Assembly: GCF_001640805.2 (NCBI RefSeq)
Contig: NC_066850.1
Span: 12,297,234 to 12,361,233, forward strand
Reading direction: 5' to 3'
DNA length: 64,000 bases
DNA from: Lates calcarifer
Taxonomy: Eukaryota; Chordata; Actinopteri; Centropomidae
The notes under the pieces were generated by a model. It did no database searches. It had not been told where the DNA came from and worked only from the letters and a program-made list of their open reading frames with translations. Below are positions 29,188 to 64,000 of this stretch, in pieces; position 1 is the stretch's first letter, and each line of letters opens with the position of its first letter. The position numbers and the translations under genes are program-made.

Positions 29188-31419
29188 CTCGGAGGTGTTA
29201 GTTTCACTTTTGGTGGCCTTACTCCTAAAGCTCTTATTTCTTGTGTAACATCAGCATCAAACACAGTATATTTACCAGTAGCTGTATTCCCAGTATTCCT
29301 GCTATAGTGTAGCTGTCCCTCTTCAGAAGTGAAGAAGTTGTGATTTGGTCTGAAAGCAGAGGCTGTTGTCTTTCCCTCTGTGTGTCTCCTCTCAGTGACA
29401 TGTAATAACAACAAGGTTGTTACCTGATTCCTTTCATTCTCATGAGTCATGGGAGGAGTGGCAAAGCTTTGTCAGCCAAACAATCTCCCACACTGAAGAT
29501 ACACTGCACTGCATTTCTCATTACACCTGCTTCATCTCTGACAATTAATCTTGTCGGCTTCTTATTTTTATACTGACAGATACCAGCAGTCATATCTGCT
29601 GTATGTATAACTATAAACATCAATGAAAAATAATAAACATCATATAAATACAAAAAAACTGCCTAAATCACCCAAGGTAATGTATCTATCATATGGCATG
29701 TTTTATTCATGTTTCATACAGTCTTGACCAAACCCAAAACCCTACATGAACTTCAAGTGTCAGTGTCAAAAACAAAGTAAAATTGAAATCAGCTAACTGA
29801 GGTTGGACGATATGCATGGTCTGTTGATTTATAGAATTAATGTGTTTGCTCGTATTAACTACTAAATGAGTTCATTTCTTTGTTCAGAGAGTGAAACAAT
29901 ATTCAGATGAGGTGAGTGAATTTATTCTCAAACAAAACGAATCAAACAAACTAAGGTGAAAAATATAAATGTACAGTGATTGATTGCCACTAGTTAAAAC
30001 TACTAGTAGTTAAACTGTGACTTAATATTACTTAAGATGTGTATCTCCCACAGAATGGTTCAACAGTTTTGGAAATGTAATGAACACTGTAGGTGAAACA
30101 TGCAGATAGGACTCTCCTTTACATCCAGATAACTTATCTTTGTGTTTTCTTAACCTCAGTTAAATTACTCTGATGTTGCTTATATTAAAGGAGGTAAAGT
30201 CTCAGTAATACAAAGAATCTAAGATAGCAGGGTGAGGCTCTTGGTTTACTCCCATATTAAAGTTGTGGCATGAAAACATCTTACTGCTTGCATCCTATTG
30301 ATGAGAGAGCTGACAGCATCATGAGTACCATGACTGTGGCTGCGCATGACTTATCTATTAAAGGACTAGTGTGTTGGATTTAGGAGGATTAATTGGCAGA
30401 AATGAAATATAATATTCATGATTATGTTTTCCTTAGTGTATAATCAATCAGTCAAACTAATAATCATTGGTTTTTATCAGTTTAGAATGAGTCCTTCACA
30501 TCTACATAGGGAGCAGGTCTTTTTCCATGTTTCCATGTTTCTTCAGTAGCCCAGAATGGACAAACCAAACACTGGCTCTAGAGAGGATCTTGAGTTTTTT
30601 TATGTTACCTAGTGACATCTTCAAATAGCTTTTTCTGTCTGCAGCTGCTGGTGATTTTGATTGTTGATTAATTGCTATAATGTTTTACTGATTATTCAGC
30701 AAAGTGCAGAATACATCAGCTGATGTAGTGAATGAGTTTAAAAAATCAGTGGATGGTTTGACGTGTCACAGGTTACAGGTGCGTGTCGTCCTTTAAGTGT
30801 TTAATGACAGAGTGACAAATCCCAGAGCCACAGGTGACATTTTCAAGTGACCATAAAAGAAAAGCAGCAAATCCTCAAATTTTAGAAGCTGGAGCCAGTG
30901 AATGTTTGGAATCTTTGCTCAATAACTGACTTAAAAAATTAATTGATTATGAAATTTGGTGGCGTCAACTTCATTCTTGGCCTACATTAAAAATAAGTCA
31001 CACAATTTAAATATCATCTGCCAGCAAAGTAGCTTGTTAAGTGAGGTTTTAAGAAAATAAAGTGCTTTATGTTGTAGAGACTGTGAAGCCCTCTGAGGGA
31101 AATTTGTGATGTTTAATTAAGAATTCACTTGACTCTGCTGTGAGAAAATATCAGCTGCATGTGATTGTGGAGGTCTTCATGAGATTCTATCAGGACAGTG
31201 AGTCTGATCTGCAGAGTATCAGAGATTTGAACAGTTTAATCTGAAGAAGAACCACATTACTCCACACATGGAGGAACATTATCAGTAAACGTGGACAAGT
31301 CTAGATAAGGCCGGGAACAGAAAGAGAATGAGTCCCATCAAGGCAGGACACACACCAACGCCCACAATCCTCCTTCCCACCAGGAGGAGCAGGGCAGCCA
31401 GCAGAAGGCAGGCCTCATG
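29188..31419. other. Intergenic gap between TRIM and Kir6 genes
   Basis: No supported coding exon. A/T-rich sequence with decayed dispersed-repeat copies (about 30650-30970). The right part should include the Kir6 3' UTR, and the left part the TRIM promoter; no distinctive promoter motif was identified. Confidence 0.45.
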
Positions 31420-35896
<4,477 letters not shown>

Positions 35897-36200
35897 CTTC
35901 TGCTGCCGATGGTCAAGGAGAAAAATGTAAAGTCTACTTTTGCGTCCTCAGTGCGTCTTTACGCACGGACACAACATGTCCACCTGCAGGAAAACGCTCA
36001 GAGACGCACGCTCTCCTCTGCGTCTGTCGACATTTGGGGATGTTTGGCAGTGACCGTGGCGCGCCGCCTCTGCTCAGCTCCTCTGAGGGGCTGGGACGAT
36101 CTCCTTTCTCCTGTTGACGTAGTCCAACTTCCAGAGTCCAGTCCCGGTCAGACCAGGGTGCCGCTGGCTTCGAGGACCGTTCAGGGACCGTCGGAAAACA
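35897..36200 (-). promoter_or_regulatory. kcnj8: CpG-rich 5' flank of the Kir6 gene
   Basis: Sequence upstream of the Kir6 ATG (35896) is clearly richer in CpG and GC (including gcgcgccgcc near 36059) than the A/T-rich surroundings. This is consistent with a CpG-island promoter and 5' UTR continuous with exon 1. No TATA box was identified. The 226-codon plus-strand frame across it is a shadow. Confidence 0.45.
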
Positions 36201-38919
36201 CGAAATTCAAATTTGAAAAGTCAAACTCGCCTATCTGCAGAGGTCTTTAAAACACACGAAACATGTCTCAATCAGTGCACTATAGTTCCCCGACTTCAGT
36301 CACTGGTTAACTCCTTAATCACAAATGTAGGCTGATCAGATACAGTTATTTTATCTCCATCTTTCAGGGTATAAAACAGGGACCTTTCCCCCTGGTGTAA
36401 ATACAGATTTTACAGGGAAACAGGCACATTTGACATGTTATAGTTTATTGGGCTGTTTTGTTAGGTTGAATAAATGGTTGTTCATCATGATCTGGTAACT
36501 AGTCAAGAGTTTCAACAAGACTTACAGACCTTAATCAGCAGTCCCCCAGCAGAGCAAACAGCAACATATATACAGCAGCTTCCATGGCAGGTGAAACATA
36601 CATTTGCAAACATTTCTTCTTATTAATCTGCAGTTACATTCAGACAGAACAGTATGGATTAATTTTAAATCAGATAAAAGATTGTGTGTCCTCTTTCTCT
36701 CAGTGTAAGTGCAGAAAGAGACAAATCATTCATAAAATAGACAAGGATGAGCAGAAAAGGTCTCCAGGCAAACTAAATGTTAGTACATTCCACTAGTAAT
36801 GCTTTAAAACAAATAAATGACCATTTTACATAATTAGAAACAAACTCGTAAATATACCATGTATGCCTATACAATAAAGGAAATACTCTTCACTTTACTT
36901 GTGTTTATGCCACAGTTTGTGTTTTGCATCTGAATAACTAGAGGAGAAAACACAAAGCAGCAGTTTTCAATTTCATAGTTTTAAATAAAAAATAAACCAC
37001 ATCTTTAAAAACATATTTCTTAACATAAACAGTGTTTGACTGCCATACAACATTTTTACATGACTTGATTTTAGAATTAATAGAATGAATATTTTGCAAC
37101 TTGAGCTTAAGCCACCAAGAGGCGCCATTTAACAATATATTGTGTGTTAGCTGGTGGGGTAGGAGGTCATGTACTGCAGGTTTAATGAGAAAGAAAAAGC
37201 TTCACTTCACTCAGAACCTTTTTATTATCATTTCAAGTGTAAAAAAAAAAATTAGGCACACATAATAATATATGCTGCTATATATTTAAAAATGGTTGGA
37301 TATACAGGCTACTACATACAGAATATACATTTACATACAGATAGAATTTTTAAAATAACCAAAACTTGACCTGTACTTGTGAAAATGATATATTTTTTAA
37401 CAGTCAAATGTGCATTCATGAGAGTGAAGAAAACTGTCTGCATAGCTCTGATATCATGTGGCATGTTCACTCTGTGTAACCGTAAGTTTCACTGTTTTCA
37501 TAAATAAAAATAGGAAAAAGGATGTTGAAAATATCACAAATATGTTTTAAAAGAGAGAACACGGAGTTCCTTTTAGTTTTAAATAACTGCTACTGAAAAA
37601 TCAACACTTCTCAACACTGAATCATGCCTCCTGCTTCTCATTAAATGAGTTAAATCTGTCAAATCATTTGTCCTTGTCTATTGTCTGTTTTCATCTCGCA
37701 AAGAAAAATATGGTTTGGGGTTTGAAATGTAGAATTTATATGGCAGCAGTCTGCAGGTTCTGGCTGGTGAACGCACAGACACGAGCACAGAAGCTACACG
37801 GAAACACACATGTACACACACACATCAACATGCACTAAACTAAATACAAAAGATTTATGAAACACACTCGTAGCCAAGGGAAGAAAAAAAAAAAGTGGCG
37901 GCTGAATGAGGATCAAAGAAGAGGAAGAGCACTCAGTCATTAACAGAGGAGAAGATAGAGGAGGAGAACTCAGAGTAACTGCAGAGACAAAAGATGTATG
38001 AGGAAAAAAACCTGGAGAATAAAACAACTAACGAGAGGAAGGCATAGACTGAGAGAGTCAGAGACATTTGGCATAAGTGCTGCAATAATCCCTACATGGA
38101 CATATCAGCTCTTTGTGTGTAGTGTATGATAACACAAGGAGTTGAGTAAGAATGGAAAAACCACAGAGCTGGAAAACTGAAGAGGCAACTTCTTGAGATG
38201 AAACATTTGAGAGTACAAATATGTGGCAAAAGAATCTTTTTGGCATTCTGTCTGTACAGTACAAAGTCATTTTAAAATCTCATTTAAAAAGCAGAGTTAA
38301 GTAAAAATCAATACACAATAATAAAGGGACAATAGCACCAACTCCCAGAGAGATGGAATGAGTGATTCTAGAAAAACTGAAAAAAGTATCGACAGAGTTT
38401 GTATCAAGGTGCTGAACTGTAACTGTAAACTGTGAATTTTGTGTGGAACATCTATAAATCTGCTCCTCAGTATTTTTGGTTCATGAGAACCACAAACTGG
38501 CTTCTAATATTAAACAAAGAGGACTGTAAACTAATATCCTCATTGTTGAAACTGATGGGCTCCTTCCAAAAATATTAACTGGAAATATTATCGTTACATA
38601 AATATGGAAACCCATTTCTGCCAATGGGATGAAAAAAACTCCTGTAAGTCATTATAATGATTATTGTAAGATACTATTGTTTTGGTGTCTTCACCTTTAC
38701 CTTATAAAGCTGTGGCAAATGTGTGAGCAAATCTGTTTACACATCATATCAAACATAGAGCAACATGGCTGATGTGGAGTAACGTTCATTTTGAGTTGTA
38801 TTTCTGGCCACCTGATGAATCTAAGTCCAATATTCACTGTCTTTAAGCTCAGCTCTCAGAACTAGAATTCTTGCTTCACTACGAGGTCCTTCTTAACTTA
38901 TGGCCAAACACACGTGTTG

Positions 38920-39135
38920 TGCAGTCACAGTGACCTTGACCTTTGACCATCACATTCTAATCAGTTCATCCTTGAGTCCATGTGCCAGATGCAATGAAAT
39001 TCCCTCAAGGTGTTACTGAGATATTGTGTTCATGGGAATGGGACACGTGTACATATGCATGAAAAGACATGCGCAGACAGACGGACAGACTCAAAATATA
39101 ATGCATCTGGCTGTTGCCGGTGCAGAGGCATAAAA
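38920..39135. repeat. Dispersed repeat copy with nuclear-receptor-like motifs (copy 2)
   Basis: The fullest copy: tgaccttgacctttgacc at 38931-38948, then gaaattccctcaaggtgtta, gatattgtgttcatgggaat, a gacagacggacagac run and an end phrase ggtgcagaggcataaa. Confidence 0.75.
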
Positions 39136-41369
39136 ATATCTTGTCTATGTCCCCCAGCGAGTTGCACACTTATCTGTCTGGAAACAAGGCTGATGTCAGT
39201 AGAGTTTGTGGGCTGTGGAACCAAAACAACCAAAATAAAAGCTGTACGTGACTAAAAAAAAGTAAAAACTAAAGATGTAGGTGATAATTCTCTGTAGATT
39301 TGTCACTTGAGCAAATCCTGTCATATTACATGCAGCCATTTGACTGATTTGTTACATAAAATTACTGACTGACGTGACTTAAAGTCATAAGCTTCACATT
39401 TGAGCTTTAAAAAGCTCTTTGAATCCTTTCAGCAAATAGAGAAACCACAAGTGAATCAGTTCTATCAATTCAGCATCAGTGACATCTCACTATAAAACAC
39501 CACCAGTCCAGAACCACCATTCGATATCTCTCAATTTAATGGGAGCTTATGTTGGGTGTCTACTGTCCCCAAGGATTGTAAGTTCAGCAAAGCATGACCA
39601 CAGACAGACAGCGGGTTCACCGGCTTCAGACCGAACTGTGACACCCTACAGTGTTTGTACTAGTGTAGGCATAGAAATACAACTGATAGAACGAAGTACC
39701 AGCTCTGCTTTGGAGAGCAAAGGTAGTAGTACACCAGAGAGAAAATCCTCCTTTGACAAATCTGAATGTAAAGTCAGTGCACAATATTGAAACATGTCTG
39801 CTCACGTAGAATTAGGTTTTTTTGAAATGAAAAGTTGCTGTTGGTGTTTCATAGACTTTTTTTTAACCCTGTGATTTCACTGTCTGTGATTTCACTGTTG
39901 TAAACTATAAGCTCACAATGTTCTTCATAGCTTATCCTGATTTATCTTGAAATGTTGAAATGTACTTTAACCTTGTGCAAAATAAAGTGATCAATACAAT
40001 TACGAAACACAGTTTTGATCAAAAATTAATACATTTTTTCTGTGTGAACTTGCAAAGTTTGTTTCTGGTATATTTTCACCTTTTTTCAAAGCTGGCACAT
40101 GTGATACTCCTTTAATGCTCTGATCATGGCAGTTTTGCTGTTGCATCAAAGATGGCTGCTGCTGATCTCTCAGCGCAATCTTTGCCATACTGACGTCATG
40201 TTAGATCAGAAACTGGGAAGAGATGTAAACATCAGTCTCGTGGAGGAAGTCCCAAGAAGGAACTTCATAACATGTGATGTCACCGCAACGGTCGCAGAAA
40301 TGTTCCAAAAAAGATGGCAGCAAATGTGCCAATGCAGAATTCATTTGTCACACTTGTTCGGAGGAGGATGGTATCGATTAATGAAACACTTCAGGAAAAC
40401 AAGAAGCGCCAGGATGATCAACCTCAGAATTGTCAACTTGGTTTTGGGTATGACAGTTTCAAGGCAGATATGTAGAAAGCTGCCAGGGCAGTTCAGGCCG
40501 ACACAAGAAAACCATTTATCATAACCTCTATTGAATACAACAGTAAAATCAGCTCTATCAGTATTACATCTATGGCAGAACTCAACATCAAAATGTAGCA
40601 CATACTACACCAGGGTCTAAAATATTAAGATTCAAAATCCTTTACAGTGAGAGATTGTACAGTGCATTGATGCATGCAGCGTACAGAAAAACTGGCCAAA
40701 GCCAACATTCAAGGTTTTTAAAAAGGATCTTAAAAACAAGTCTCTCCCTTTCTTATTATTGCCTAATACAAGTGCTAAAGAATATAAGGGTGGTGCATAA
40801 TCCTTAAAAAAAGGTAACAAATACTTTTTAATACAGCATAATGAAAGACATTTGAAATTCTATTAATATAAAAAGATCCTTACAGGACCTAAAAGTTCAG
40901 CTCAATCTAAAACTATTCAATTAACAACTCTGTTAAACGCTGTGTAAATGACAAGAGTCCATAGATACAGCGAGTGTCAAAATCTGTGCACATCTTTCTA
41001 AATTCTGAAATGTACACTGGCTCAAAACCAGAAGTGAAATCTCATCAAATCAACTATAAAACCCTTCATTTCTATTTTAATACGCTGGATAAGGCTACAT
41101 TTTTCTTACTGTGCACAAAAATGCAAAGACCAAAACCAACAATATATTAGTCCATCTATTAATGGTTTTCAACTTCCCAACCTGTCTATGGCTCAAATGA
41201 AGATTTAAATCTTCAAAGCAGCTCACAGCATAAATAACTTCATGCTTTAAAAAGTCTCATGTTTAAAATTACACCTGGAGACTGTAGTTTTTAGCGAAGA
41301 AACAGGAGGAAACAGTGCTTGTTAGCAGGACCATTTCATTGTTGGTTCAGTCTTTCATGAGATATGATG

Positions 41370-41408
41370 GCAACAACAACAACAAACAAACAAACAAACA
41401 AACAAAAA
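41370..41408. repeat. CAA/AAAC simple repeat
   Basis: Four CAA units pass into about six CAAA units and a run of A, in the region downstream of ABCC9. Confidence 0.85.
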
Positions 41409-41589
41409 AACAGAATACCACCAGCCTTTTCATTTAAAGGTGTTATATTTACGTTTGCTAATGCTACATAGCCAACATTAGCATTAACAGCTGTTTACTT
41501 ATCAAGAGCTTCAGCCATTGTATCCTCTGAGCAGCAGTCATCCTCTCATGTTGGACTGAGGGCAGACTGGGTGCTACAGTGACTCACTA

Positions 41590-41730
41590 TTGAGATGGGC
41601 CAGGGCTAGCTGGTTAGCATGCTAACTTTTGTAGTGCTTTCCATCTTGAAGGGTACGTAAACAGCTGTTAATGCTAACACTGGACATGTAGTAATAGCAA
41701 AAAACTTACCTATAGCAGTTTTAACTGTTA
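41590..41730. repeat. TTAGCATGCTAA-bearing repeat, copy A
   Basis: The core gggctagctggttagcatgc is followed by cagctgttaatgctaacac and a run tagcaaaaaacttac. It pairs with a copy in the same orientation near 43.2 kb. Confidence 0.65.
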
Positions 41731-42634
41731 AGAAATTGAAAAGGACACAGATTCATCCTGACTAGAAATGGAACATCATTATTCCCACTCCCAGACACCA
41801 AATGTGTAACTTGAGTTAAAAGGCCAATTCCAGAGAGACTATAAAATTACTATAAAATTGTCTCACTAATCTTTAGTGGTCTTTGTATCTAGGCAGATAA
41901 TTTTGTTTTTACTTGTCCACGTTTCAGATACCTGTGTCTGGGATGCAATGGTAAATGGTGCAATTTCATCCGCCTCGGTTGCATTTGGGTGTCGGTGGAA
42001 ATCTTAAAGCCTAAAATAACACTAGAGGCAAGGGAGAAAATCTTTAAATCATAAAATCAATATGGTCTTGTACCTACTAAATTTTTCCTATTTCTTGTAA
42101 AACACGGTCTAGTCATTAGCATCAAACATTAGCATTCTACAGAAATATATATTTTTTTCAATCATATTTCCATTGTAACTTTGAGCTTTGCACTCTTAAC
42201 ACTGGTTGCTTAAATGTTGCTGATCCAAGAGCATAAAATTACTCAATTCTTTGAACAACTTGCTAAGTACTTTTGCTAAATTCCTACAGCGTCATTGTGA
42301 AAATTGGATAAACCTGTCTCAATGAGTTTATCATCAGTTGTATAATAAATGGTGTGTAGACATGTCATATCTTAAAAAGGCAGTACTGAACCGACTGAAT
42401 GTTTCAAGTGCGACCTGTTAACACACTAACTGGTGACTAATGATGTGTCTGGATCTGTTTTCCCTTCCACTGAATACACAGACAAGCTTCTTGAAACAGT
42501 GTATTATCGGCTTCACTGGAGTGTTTTAGTGTCACAGAGGTCTGTCCACCTCATAAAAATTCAAAGTAAAAAAGGAGTAGATCAACAAACTGATCTGAAT
42601 GAAAGCTGATCTGGACACTGACTGACTGCGTTGT

Positions 42635-62582
<19,948 letters not shown>

Positions 62583-64000
62583 CTGGATGCATCATGGGAA
62601 ACAGAGGCAAACAGACACCAAGTAAGAATTTAAAGTCCTGTATTCATAAAGCTAAAGAGCAGGAGTACTGATCTACTGATCTACCATCACTGGGTCAGTT
62701 TCATGACCATTACAGTTGATTCCTGACCCTGATAATTACTCTGTCTTCAGTGTAGCTCATTTAATAATTATGCTTTGATAAATTTGCATTATCACTTTTT
62801 TTAGATACAGGTGAATGGCTATTTCTGAATAAGATTTTACAGTTAATTAAATGTAAAGGTTTGTATTTTAAAGACCAAAAACTTTCTACCACCACATATA
62901 CGTTGTTAAACTGGTGGTTATATTATTAACAGTTTTTATGTGCCGTATGTAATCTTCACATGAATTGAAAGGCAAAATATTATTTGTTAATTAATTAATT
63001 AACCTCTAACATAGCACCTATTTTGGTAATGATATACACACTTCAGAAATGAGATATGGTAATGAGAATTAGCATAATATCTGATCAGTACTCCTGTTCC
63101 AATCAGCTTTATGAATGCGGCACCCAAACGTTGAAAAAAAAAAAAAAAAATATGAGGAGGAAGAGGGAGGTTTATGTTTTGAAAGCTGTCAAACTCACCA
63201 CCACAACATGAAAACTATTCTGTGAGATATGTCAGATATGAGAGATAAACATGGGTCATGGATCGGGTTAATGATGAGCTGCAAATCATCAACAATGGCG
63301 ACTGCAATAACACCAACTATAACAACAGCTACAGCAACACAAACACAAATAAAAACATCAACAAAGACAACGACAACTGTGGCACTCTGCTGGGAGTCTG
63401 ATCTGAGAGCAACCCGGCTGAGATTTATAGCTTCATCCCTCAAAAACAAATAGTTTAAGACCATTTGGTGGTGACAGTTTGGAGGATGTATGTCTCTAAC
63501 AGTATTTTACTATGTAAAACTTTTACATACTGTAGTTGTGTGCTATTTTGCATTCTGTTAGAGCATACAATACTAGCATGATAGCATTTACATTTAAATC
63601 TGATTTTCTGTTGGTCTTCTTAGTTATTAAAAGACACTTTTTTTAACTTAATTTCTCTACTTACTTATTAAACTTTTGTATTGTTACTCAACTGTATTGT
63701 TACAAATATCCCATAGTCAAACATAAAGGATACATGTAGAAATTGCTAAAAAGACATTCTGAGCATATATGTAGTATTACATAAAAAAATACCAGCATAT
63801 TTAATTTGTGTGCCTATTTTACCCTCCAGACCAAAATTGTTAAAGCTGTCAAGTATGAAACCTCTTAAAGACACAAACCGATAACTTATAAATCTGTATA
63901 AACCTGCAACTGTGACCATGCACAAAAATACTTAGTGAGCATACATTAAAAAAAAAAAAAAAAAAAAAACTATATTAGCTGAATATATTTGTTTGCTTGA
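62583..64000 (-). other. abcc9: ABCC9 intron at right edge
   Basis: No ABCC9-like coding sequence was recognised. A/T-rich, with poly-A runs near 63134-63150 and 63949-63969. The exon coding for the NBD1 Walker A is expected further right. Confidence 0.5.

Larger units (their letters stand above)
36251..42634. other. Intergenic region between the Kir6 promoter and ABCC9 last exon
   Basis: About 6.4 kb with no supported coding exon. Its right part should be the ABCC9 3' UTR used with the 2B-type exon; the poly(A) site could not be fixed. It contains a repeat copy with nuclear-receptor-like motifs (about 38920-39135), an AAAC-rich tract (41370-41408), and one copy of a TTAGCATGCTAA-bearing repeat (about 41590-41730). 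Plus-strand frames near 39479 and 40126 lack family resemblance. Confidence 0.5.

Noticed and set aside
40126..40524. 132-codon plus-strand frame in the Kir6-ABCC9 interval
   Set aside because: No domain, no splice context and A/T-rich composition like the surroundings; it probably arose by chance.
63195..63464. Minus-strand frame considered as the upstream ABCC9 NBD1 Walker A exon
   Set aside because: It has no GKSS-type P-loop and reads as a Val/Ile-rich simple sequence from CAACAA-type repeats.

Overview
The window is vertebrate genomic DNA, most likely from a ray-finned (teleost) fish. The evidence is intron-split genes with GT-AG boundaries and vertebrate-only families (Kir6 and SUR subunits of the K-ATP channel, RN-tre/USP6NL, a TRIM with PRY-SPRY), together with short introns, many CA/GT microsatellites and A/T-rich dispersed repeats of the kind common in teleost introns. 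No bacterial, plasmid or CRISPR features were seen. All exon boundaries were read by eye from splice signals, reading-frame phase and remembered family sequences; no alignment was run.

Layout. (1) 1-18.6 kb, plus strand: the 3' part of USP6NL, a Rab GTPase-activating protein. Ten exons join in frame to 828 codons plus stop, and the N-terminus is off the left edge. (2) About 11.2-22.3 kb, minus strand: a putative unidentified gene antisense to USP6NL. Its likely promoter is at 22.2-22.35 kb and its exons lie inside USP6NL introns. (3) 23.5-26.6 kb, minus strand: a complete six-exon ECHDC3, a mitochondrial crotonase-fold protein (297 aa). (4) 27.7-29.2 kb, minus strand: a single-exon TRIM E3 ligase. 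(5) 31.4-35.9 kb, minus strand: a complete six-exon Kir6 potassium channel of 420 aa, closest to Kir6.1/KCNJ8. (6) 42.6-62.6 kb, minus strand: the 3' half of ABCC9 (SUR2), including both mutually exclusive last exons (2A-type and 2B-type). Its 5' half, including TMD0, TMD1 and the NBD1 Walker A, lies beyond the right edge.

Kir6 and SUR2 are the pore-forming and regulatory subunits of one channel, the ATP-sensitive potassium channel. They sit in tandem with the Kir gene downstream of the SUR gene on the same strand, the same arrangement as KCNJ8/ABCC9 in mammals. USP6NL and ECHDC3 are also neighbours in human, but on a different chromosome from the KCNJ8/ABCC9 pair, so the window joins two human synteny blocks.

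The most notable signals are the conserved 2A/2B exon choice, several ABCC9 splice sites embedded in microsatellites (a 94-bp TG tract directly before one acceptor), the antisense gene inside USP6NL, a possible 54-bp in-frame cassette exon in USP6NL, a perfect 38-bp palindrome, and dispersed-repeat copies carrying nuclear-receptor-like motifs.
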